From Pseudomonadota bacterium (lineage in GTDB: Bacteria; Hydrothermota; 32-111; QNBC01): 10,901 nt of DNA. How positions within the stretch are numbered: the stretch's first letter is position 1; each line of letters begins with the position of its first letter. Positions 1 through 4,757 of the stretch are shown piece after piece. The notes beneath the pieces were generated by a model. It did not search any database, was not told the origin of the DNA, and saw nothing but the letters and a program-made list of their open reading frames with translations. Location: positions 1 to 10,901 of the forward strand of contig JAACEC010000061.1 of the NCBI GenBank assembly GCA_011682715.1, written 5' to 3'. The translations under genes were made by a program, and so were the position numbers.

Positions 1-660
1 TCCTGGGGACTGGTCGGATCCGAGACATCTATCACTCGAAGCCCAGCACTATAACCGGCAACATAGGCATAATAGCCCGAGACCGCAACACCAATAGCAT
101 AGCCCGGGATATCATCATAATACCCGACCTCATGGGGGTTGGTCGGATCCGATACATCTATAACACGAAGCCCATCATTATTATCAGCGACAAAGGCATA
201 GAAATCTTCGACAGCAACACCCCCGGCATAGTCCGGGGTATCATAAAAACCAACCTCATGGGGATTGGTTGGGTCTGAGACATCTATCACCCGAAGCCCC
301 TTGTTATCATCAGCAACATAGGCATAGGACCCCGATACTGCAACACCGTTAGTCCAGCCCGGAGTAGCACAATATCCGACCTCATGGGGGGTGGTCGGAT
401 CCGATACATCTATTACCCGAAGACAACTATCATAATCAGCAACATAAGCATAAGAACCCGAGACTGCAACACCAAAGGCATAGTCAGTATTGCATATTCC
501 TAATTTGGTGGGCGAAGAAGGATTTTTTACATTCCAGATTTCAAGTCCAGCAGCTCCTGCTGAAATATAAAGCAAAGAATCAGATTGGTTGTAAAAAAGT
601 CCTGTTACACTCCCTCTGGTATGGACCTGTTCGGAGATCTTCACCGGATTGGAAGGGTCT
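1..660 (-). repeat. Tandem ~126-bp coding repeats (LVIVD propeller blades)
   Basis: Plus-strand anchors equivalent to ggtcggatcc fall at 12, 141, 267, 393, 516 and 651, giving periods of 129, 126, 126, 123 and 135 bp, all multiples of three. The four leftmost units are very similar at DNA level. Units at 141 and 393 share 20 identical bases, while units at 12 and 267 share the variant gagacatctatcac, suggesting a two-unit (about 252 bp) higher-order pattern. The two units nearest the gene start are recognisable mainly at protein level. Confidence 0.85.
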
Positions 661-962
661 GACAGGTCAAGGATATAGACTCCACCACCAGAGCCGCAAA
701 AGCCGAGAGACCGCTCCGGGTCATAAGCAACCGCATACGAATACCCAAAGGGCCAGTTACCGACAAACCTGACATTTGTGGAATCTGTTGTAAACCTGAT
801 TGTGTTGGGGACACTTAATGAGTTGACGGCAAATCGGACATTCAGGGAATCATGCCCCTGACCATAGATGGGACCAGCGATAATTATTACCACAAGTACC
901 AGTCCTATGAGAATCCACATTCTATAGCTTTTGCCCAAAATAGACTTGTTAAACTTTTTCAT
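1..962 (-). CDS. Secreted LVIVD-repeat beta-propeller protein (C-terminus beyond window edge)
   Basis: Read on the minus strand from ATG at 962; the frame stays open for 320 codons to the window edge, so the C-terminus is missing. A Shine-Dalgarno (AGGAGG, 967-972) lies 4 bases before the start. Residues 1-14 are basic, followed by a hydrophobic stretch (WILIGLVLVVIIIAG) and a possible cleavage site near IYG-Q, so export is likely. From about residue 80 there are six repeats of 41-45 residues with the core RVIDVSDPTNPHEVG...YAYVAD. This is the LVIVD repeat, which folds as blades of a seven- or eight-bladed beta-propeller and is common in surface or secreted proteins of unknown function. The first two repeats are divergent, the last four nearly identical. 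Such proteins often carry a C-terminal sorting or FlgD-like domain, but that part is not visible here. Substrate and role are unknown. Confidence 0.85.
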   Translation of the reverse strand, partial: MKKFNKSILGKSYRMWILIGLVLVVIIIAGPIYGQGHDSLNVRFAVNSLSVPNTIRFTTDSTNVRFVGNWPFGYSYAVAYDPERSLGFCGSGGGVYILDLSDPSNPVKISEQVHTRGSVTGLFYNQSDSLLYISAGAAGLEIWNVKNPSSPTKLGICNTDYAFGVAVSGSYAYVADYDSCLRVIDVSDPTTPHEVGYCATPGWTNGVAVSGSYAYVADDNKGLRVIDVSDPTNPHEVGFYDTPDYAGGVAVEDFYAFVADNNDGLRVIDVSDPTNPHEVGYYDDIPGYAIGVAVSGYYAYVAGYSAGLRVIDVSDPTSPQ

Positions 963-975
963 CGTTCCTCCTTCC

Positions 976-1011
976 CCCTTATTCGAAGGGATTTTTGCGG
1001 TTTAGACCGCA
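976..1011 (-). other. Two adjacent small hairpins in the leader of the LVIVD gene
   Basis: The palindrome at 976-990 is CCCTT-(5-base loop)-AAGGG, and the one at 996-1011 is TGCGGT-(4-base loop)-ACCGCA. Both lie just upstream of the Shine-Dalgarno of the LVIVD gene. On the minus strand the second is followed by A's rather than T's, so it does not look like an intrinsic terminator for the upstream gene. They could be leader RNA structures affecting translation or stability. No known regulatory family is recognised. Confidence 0.35.
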
Positions 1012-1020
1012 TGGTTCGTT

Positions 1021-1110
1021 TCAATTCCTTAAAATCGGCACATCAGACGCAAATAAACCTTTTGAGAAAAGCATAAAAAGGATAAATAAAAAGCTTCTTT
1101 TAAATATTAT
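1021..1110 (-). CDS. Possible signal-peptide-like mini-ORF or gene remnant without a standard start
   Basis: Directly behind the outer membrane protein gene, the minus strand encodes a short reading frame ending at TGA 1023-1021. It contains FKRSFLFILFMLFSKGLFA followed by SDVPILRN. This has the basic n-region, hydrophobic core and LFA-S cleavage pattern of a Sec signal peptide. A Shine-Dalgarno-like GGGAGG (1117-1122) sits at proper distance, but the codon in start position is ATA (1110-1108), overlapping the upstream TAA as ATAA. ATA is a very poor start, so this is either a degraded gene whose ATG mutated and whose body is lost, or a chance hydrophobic frame. An internal ATG (1074) exists but lacks a ribosome site. 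Low confidence as an expressed gene. Confidence 0.25.
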   Translation of the reverse strand: MIFKRSFLFILFMLFSKGLFASDVPILRN

Positions 1111-1797
1111 TTTCCACCTCCCTTTAGGTTGAAAACATAGTTTAATGAAATCCCAATACCATTAAAACACATATTAACATTGTATTCTGAAGTTTGATTG
1201 GGGTAGTATTCCTTTGCTAAATAACTTCCGCCCCCTAAACTTAAAATAAAGTTTATATATTTATTGATTTTATATCCCAGAGCAAGATTATATCCATTCC
1301 CTTTGCCTTCTCCTGGGATAGAGCCTGATACTTTTCCATAATCTTTTGCAATTATAAAGATATATTTACCCTTTAACGTAATTTTTCCTCGTTTATAACC
1401 TAAAAATATTAAGGGTAATTTAAATTCCCAGTTGTCATATCTGCTTGGATGGATACTCGCCCATCCATACCCTACTCCCACTTCAATCCCTTTCTTATTT
1501 CCAAAAGGATATATTGCACTTGCCTCTACAGAATTAAGACCAGTAAAGGTAATTTGACGGATTTGCAAATGCCAGGGGATCAAAATCCGTATATTTCATT
1601 AAATCCTTTCCCGTATAGCACAATCCTCCCGAATAGCCAATCTCATACTTTAACGCTTTATACCACGGTAGTTTCACTTCTTCATTTTTTAATATAGGAT
1701 TGGCTGTGTTTACTTCTGTGGAATCGTTTGCATTTGCCATAATAGGAAAACTAATCGAAGATAAGATAATTGCGATTATCAAAATCGCTCGTTTCAC
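1107..1797 (-). pseudogene. Predicted outer membrane beta-barrel protein, frame broken at a C run
   Basis: Two minus-strand frames make one protein. The first starts at GTG 1797 (AGGAAG upstream) and encodes a signal peptide (KRAILIIAIILSSISFPIMANA) and a short mature segment before stopping at 1534. The second, one base shifted, runs on to TAA 1107. The second frame has only a TTG as possible start and no ribosome site, so it is not an independent gene. Removing one base from GGGG at 1575-1578 (C run on the coding strand) restores DFDPWHLQIRQITFTGLNSVEAS and a protein of about 229 residues. The mature part alternates hydrophobic and polar residues with many Gly and aromatic residues (GIEVGVGYGWAS, NGYNLALGYKI, GISLNYVFNL), typical of an outer membrane beta-barrel. 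No specific family is recognised. The break may be a sequencing indel or a genuine mutation. It lies downstream of a coupled 19-codon ORF. Confidence 0.6.
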
Positions 1798-1853
1798 AAC
1801 ATCTTCCTAACAATTTCTTTTTGTGACGGGAATAAAGGAAAATTACCTAACAT
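1794..1853 (-). CDS. 19-residue leader ORF, coupled to the outer membrane protein gene
   Basis: ATG 1853 to TGA 1794 encodes MLGNFPLFPSQKEIVRKML. It has the best ribosome site of this transcript, AAAGGAGG (1859-1866) five bases from the ATG. Its TGA overlaps the GTG start of the downstream membrane protein as GTGA, the classic arrangement for translational coupling. The peptide has no signal sequence and resembles no family I know. It may act only to deliver ribosomes to a weak GTG start, or be a regulatory leader peptide or functional microprotein. Its existence is inferred from start-site quality and overlap only. Confidence 0.5.
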   Translation of the reverse strand: MLGNFPLFPSQKEIVRKML

Positions 1854-1880
1854 AACAACCTCCTTTAAGCTACACTATTC

Positions 1881-1909
1881 AGTATAATACAATTTATTAT
1901 TCATTGCAA
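1881..1909 (-). promoter_or_regulatory. Sigma-70-type promoter for the leader ORF / outer membrane protein
   Basis: On the minus strand TTGCAA (1909-1904) and TATACT (1886-1881) are separated by 17 bases, close to the consensus -35 and -10. Transcription would start near 1874, leaving a leader of about 20 bases before the 19-codon ORF. Confidence 0.6.
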
Positions 1910-1948
1910 GGAAAATTTATTATTTATTTTGCTAAAAATTCCTTTCAG

Positions 1949-2018
1949 AGAAATATGGGCGCTGCCCCCTTATTCCGGAGTCAACCACTCTGAGCAGGAG
2001 GTGAGCTACCATATTTCT
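1949..2018. other. 70-base inverted-repeat structure in the divergent intergenic region
   Basis: AGAAATATGG (1949-1958) and CCATATTTCT (2009-2018) form a perfect 10-bp stem enclosing 50 bases. Inside is a hairpin CGGAGT-CAACC-ACTCTG (1976-1992, one G-U pair). Two smaller hairpins, GGGC-GCT-GCCC (1957-1967) and GGT-GAGCT-ACC (2000-2010), compete with the base of the outer stem. The fold resembles a cloverleaf, but no tRNA or known ncRNA is recognised. It could be a small RNA, a short palindromic repeat element, or a miniature mobile element remnant. The rest of 1910-2148 holds only pyrimidine-rich sequence with no gene that I can support. Confidence 0.4.
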
Positions 2019-2148
2019 GTTGAATTCCGGCTTCTCTATTTCCATTGCTCCCTTCGGATACTGTTTCTTTTCTTACTGCTCTTTACCTCGCTCTCCTTAA
2101 ACTGGTAAATATGTCCGTACCTATTTTCCATATTCTGTTTGTTTTTCT

Positions 2149-2177
2149 TTGACATTCGCCTGAAAATGTTCTATAAA
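2149..2177 (+). promoter_or_regulatory. Strong sigma-70-type promoter for the phosphoesterase-kinase operon
   Basis: TTGACA (2149-2154) and TATAAA (2172-2177) are separated by exactly 17 bases. Transcription would begin near 2184, only about 16 bases before the ATG at 2200, with AAGGAGG (2188-2194) in between. Confidence 0.75.
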
Positions 2178-2199
2178 TTAATCATACAAGGAGGTTCGA

Positions 2200-2931
2200 A
2201 TGATCATCTATCATATTTCGGATCTGCATTTAGGCAGTTCATACTACCTCGATAAATTAGGCAATTCCGTAGCAAATATAATCAACAAGGATAAATGCGA
2301 TATTCTCCTCGTGACAGGAGATCTTACAAGTGAAGGTCACTACTTTGAGTTTCAAGCGGTAAAAAAATATCTAAAAACGATAAAAAGCAAAGAAAAACTC
2401 ATCATACCCGGTAATCACGATTCAAGAAACGCCGGTTATATAACATTCGAAAACATCATTGGGAAGAGAAATACATTCATCATAACGGGTAATGTCGCCA
2501 TCCTTGGCATTGATTCAAGTGAACCGGATCTCGACGACGGACACATAGGGAGAGAAAACTATCCGATGATTCGTAAATTTTTTGCCGATAATGATGATAA
2601 GATCAAGATACTATCTTTACATCACCACCTTATCCCAATTCCGAAAACGGGAAGAGAAAGACATATACCCGTAGATGCCGGAGATGTTCTTGAACTTATA
2701 AAAGAACTCAACATACATATGGTTATTAGCGGGCATAAACATGTCCCATACATATGGAAACTCGAAAACACCTATTTTATTACGGCAGGAACCGCAACTA
2801 CAAACAGAACAAGGGGAAATCAAGCACAATCTTTTAACAAGATAATTATAAAAAACCGCAATGTCAGTGTCAGTTTCATAAATTCCGCAACGGGGCTTAA
2901 AAAAGAGGTATTAAATTTCAATGCACAGTAG
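2200..2931 (+). CDS. Calcineurin-like metallophosphoesterase (CpdA/Icc-like)
   Basis: A 243-residue cytoplasmic protein with the complete metallophosphoesterase signature: D8-x-H10 in ISDLHLG, GD41 in VTGDL, GNHD at 71-74, a histidine cluster at 141-143 (LHHHL) and GHKH at 178-181. These residues bind a dinuclear Fe/Mn-type centre that hydrolyses phosphomono- or diesters. The size and domain pattern match the class III cyclic nucleotide phosphodiesterase group (CpdA/Icc, COG1409), but that group includes enzymes with other substrates, so cAMP is not assured. The start is well supported by AAGGAGG five bases upstream and a strong promoter. No signal peptide or membrane segment is seen. Its last 11 bases overlap the start of the ROK kinase, so the two are probably co-translated and may act on related phosphorylated sugars (inference). 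Confidence 0.85.
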   Translation: MIIYHISDLHLGSSYYLDKLGNSVANIINKDKCDILLVTGDLTSEGHYFEFQAVKKYLKTIKSKEKLIIPGNHDSRNAGYITFENIIGKRNTFIITGNVAILGIDSSEPDLDDGHIGRENYPMIRKFFADNDDKIKILSLHHHLIPIPKTGRERHIPVDAGDVLELIKELNIHMVISGHKHVPYIWKLENTYFITAGTATTNRTRGNQAQSFNKIIIKNRNVSVSFINSATGLKKEVLNFNAQ

Positions 2932-3826
2932 TAAAATCTTTGCCGGAATCGATATAGGGGGAACATTCACAAAACTCGGTATTGTTTCAAGAAATAAGGT
3001 TATTGCAAGAAAAATCGTCAAAAGTCCTACTACCCTAATCGAGTTTTTCGAACTATTCAATAAAATAAAAAACGATTATGAATTTACAACTTTGGGGCTC
3101 GGCATCCCCGGTATTATCGATCATAAAAATATGATAATGAAATACGCTTCCCCCTCCCTTGGGTTTTTAAACGGGATTACTATTAAAGATAAAATCGAAG
3201 GAATAACCGGAACAGAGGTATATATAACAAACGACGCCAATATCGTTACAATCGGTGAAATGATCTACGGTGCAGGAAAAGGGATTAATTCGGCTATATG
3301 TTTAACACTCGGAACAGGAATCGGCGGAGGGTTATTTTACAAAGATAAGTTATTAATTGGCGATAACGGTTTTGCAGCAGAATTCGGTCACATTAATGTT
3401 GTCGAAAACGGAAGCACTTGCTCATGTGGTAAAAGAAAAGGATGCGTGGAAAATTACTTTTCCATTTCGGGGATTTCAAATCTCGTTAAAGAAATAAAGG
3501 GGAAAGAGTATCCTATGGAAGAGATATTGAAAATGGCTCGAAACGGGGATAATGACATATTGCAAGCCCTTTCGAACGTATCGTTTTTACTGGGTAAGGC
3601 AATTGGTGCCATTCTTCTTGTAATAGATATAAACACAATCATTCTTGCAGGTGGGCTATCACGATTTTTCCCCTACATAAAAAACGATATCATAAGGGGG
3701 ATAAAGAATTATTGTTATACCGCCGACTATGCGAATATTGTTATAAAACAATCCGAACTACTCGAGAATGCCGGCATCCTCGGCGCTGCTTATTTAGCCA
3801 AAACTAAGGGAGAAATCTTGTATTAA
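2921..3826 (+). CDS. ROK-family sugar kinase (glucokinase-like)
   Basis: A 301-residue protein of the ROK family, which phosphorylates glucose, N-acetylglucosamine, N-acetylmannosamine or similar sugars with ATP in the cytoplasm. Visible elements are the phosphate-binding DIGGTFTK (11-18), GLGIPG (59-64), catalytic Asp105 in TNDAN, GTGIGGG (131-137), EFGH (154-157), the zinc cluster CSCGKRKGC (167-175), and the second nucleotide motif LAGGL (242-246). It has no helix-turn-helix domain, so it is a kinase rather than a NagC-type repressor. The zinc cluster has three residues between CG and GC where two are usual. The gene starts inside the end of the phosphoesterase gene (11-base overlap) with GAGG at 2905-2908. 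Sugar specificity cannot be read from sequence. No clear terminator is visible in the 64 bases separating it from the convergent nrdG. Confidence 0.85.
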   Translation: MHSSKIFAGIDIGGTFTKLGIVSRNKVIARKIVKSPTTLIEFFELFNKIKNDYEFTTLGLGIPGIIDHKNMIMKYASPSLGFLNGITIKDKIEGITGTEVYITNDANIVTIGEMIYGAGKGINSAICLTLGTGIGGGLFYKDKLLIGDNGFAAEFGHINVVENGSTCSCGKRKGCVENYFSISGISNLVKEIKGKEYPMEEILKMARNGDNDILQALSNVSFLLGKAIGAILLVIDINTIILAGGLSRFFPYIKNDIIRGIKNYCYTADYANIVIKQSELLENAGILGAAYLAKTKGEILY

Positions 3827-3890
3827 ACCGATACCCATACCGAATATCCGTTTAAGCTCAAATAATTTCTAGTAGAAAAAGATCTGAAAA

Positions 3891-4592
3891 TTAAAATACG
3901 CCGCGGAGTTCCATTTTCCTGAATTTACCCTTGTGCTTCTCCAACATATCGTAGAAAAACTGTTTTTCATATGGAATATCCGGCACCACATCGGGAGCCA
4001 AAACCTTATCCTTGTGAAACTGTTGCAACGCGTAGAAATCAGCGCCTTTAATATACTCCACTATTTTGTCTATATCCTCCGCCGACACGTATTCCGGTAC
4101 AACCGTTGTTCTGAATTCGTATTGAATCCCGGAATTCATAATAATCTTTATCGATTCCTTGATCAAATCAATATCGATGTCCGTCCCACATGCCTTGGAA
4201 TAATTCTCAAATGAAGATTTGAAATCCATGGCAATTGCATCGATCAAATTATCTCGGAGCAGTTCCTCAATAACTTCCGGCTTGTAACCGTTGGTATCAA
4301 GCTTAACCGAGAACCCCATATCTTTAATCGACCGGATATAATCCGGCAGATCTTTGTTAAGCGTAGGTTCGCCACCCGTTATGCAAATCCCTTCGATAAA
4401 TCCCTGTCTTCCATCTAATTTTTTAAGCACTTCAGTTCCGTCGGAACATGGGAATTGATGTTTCTCCGGAAGAACAAGCTCCGGATTGTGACAAAACGGG
4501 CATCTAAAATTGCATCCGCAAGTAAAGATCGTGGATGCAATTTTTCCCGGATAATCTATCAGTGTTGTGCCCTGAAATCCTCCAACCAGCAT
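3891..4592 (-). CDS. nrdG: Anaerobic ribonucleoside-triphosphate reductase activating protein (radical SAM)
   Basis: A radical-SAM activase of about 233 residues. It reductively cleaves S-adenosylmethionine at a 4Fe-4S cluster and abstracts hydrogen from the glycine of NrdD to create the glycyl radical. Counting from the upstream GTG, the cluster motif C-NFR-C-PF-C is at 28-35, followed by HNPEL. SAM-binding ITGGEPTL is near 72-79, with LDTNG and AMDFKSS downstream. The N-terminal GGFQGTTLIDYPGK is typical of the longer activase subtype (NrdG2-like, about 230 residues) rather than the 150-170 residue E. coli type. I chose ATG 4592, which shares its A with the preceding TGA (TGATG). A GTG at 4595, overlapping as GTGA, is the alternative; AAGGAG lies upstream. 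The tight overlap couples it to the 51-codon glycyl-radical ORF, its presumed substrate. Confidence 0.88.
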   Translation of the reverse strand: MLVGGFQGTTLIDYPGKIASTIFTCGCNFRCPFCHNPELVLPEKHQFPCSDGTEVLKKLDGRQGFIEGICITGGEPTLNKDLPDYIRSIKDMGFSVKLDTNGYKPEVIEELLRDNLIDAIAMDFKSSFENYSKACGTDIDIDLIKESIKIIMNSGIQYEFRTTVVPEYVSAEDIDKIVEYIKGADFYALQQFHKDKVLAPDVVPDIPYEKQFFYDMLEKHKGKFRKMELRGVF

Positions 4593-4747
4593 CACTTGAT
4601 GACAAACTCCTTCCTCATCTTGAATTCTTCCTTTTTGCCTTTGTTCCAGTTTTGAACCGGTCTAAAATAACCGACTACCCTTGAGTATGTCTCAACGGGA
4701 ACTTTCAAAACTTTCTTTGTCGTCTTTGCCTCTTTTACCTTTTCCAT
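4592..4747 (-). CDS. Stand-alone glycyl-radical domain of class III ribonucleotide reductase (split NrdD C-terminus)
   Basis: A 51-residue ORF from ATG 4747 to TGA 4592. After a lysine-rich segment of about 20 residues it reads TYSRVVGYFRPVQNWNKGKK, then EEFKMRK. This is the conserved C-terminal glycyl-radical loop of anaerobic RNR, normally the last 40 or so residues of NrdD. The radical-bearing glycine should be Gly26 in RVVGY. Upstream nrdD lacks this segment and stops 8 bases earlier, in a different frame. The ORF has its own perfect ribosome site, AGGAGG overlapping the nrdD TAG, and its stop overlaps the nrdG start, so it looks like a genuine middle cistron. By analogy to GrcA/YfiD, which supplies a glycyl-radical domain to damaged pyruvate formate-lyase, it probably docks on NrdD and is activated by NrdG. 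The alternative is a one-base sequencing indel that separates it from nrdD; the frame is open upstream, so this is not excluded. Confidence 0.82.
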   Translation of the reverse strand: MEKVKEAKTTKKVLKVPVETYSRVVGYFRPVQNWNKGKKEEFKMRKEFVIK

Positions 4748-4751
4748 TTTT

Positions 4752-4757
4752 CCTCCT
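4752..4757 (-). promoter_or_regulatory. Ribosome binding site that defines the separate glycyl-radical cistron
   Basis: AGGAGG on the minus strand overlaps the TAG stop of nrdD (4758-4756) and stands four bases before ATG 4747. It is as good as the sites of nrdD and dnaK in this window. It is the main sequence argument that the 51-codon ORF is translated by itself rather than being a sequencing artefact. Confidence 0.75.

Noticed and set aside
996..1011. Rho-independent terminator for the outer membrane protein operon
   Set aside because: The stem is only 6 bp and is followed by A's on the coding strand, not T's.
1018..1048. CRISPR array
   Set aside because: Only one repeat-like copy; no spaced second copy anywhere in the window.
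852..1076. Plus-strand 74-codon frame at the LVIVD gene start
   Set aside because: It overlaps the signal-peptide region and leader of the minus-strand gene, with no ribosome site or promoter.
1107..1583. Independent 158-codon gene starting at TTG 1583
   Set aside because: No ribosome site and no signal peptide; its sequence continues the barrel protein begun at 1797 in the adjacent frame.
1891..1924. Direct repeat aatttattatt with 23-bp period
   Set aside because: AT-rich low-complexity sequence around a promoter; 11 bases of A/T are expected by chance here.
1949..2018. Degenerate tRNA on the minus strand (GGTAGCTC like a D-arm, GGTTGACTCC like a T-arm)
   Set aside because: The arms are in the wrong order and spacing, there is no proper anticodon arm or acceptor stem of 7 bp, and no CCA end.
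2036..2131. Minus-strand 31-codon frame (MENRYGHIYQFKESEVK...) in the divergent gap
   Set aside because: No Shine-Dalgarno, no recognisable family, and it is basic low-complexity; likely chance.
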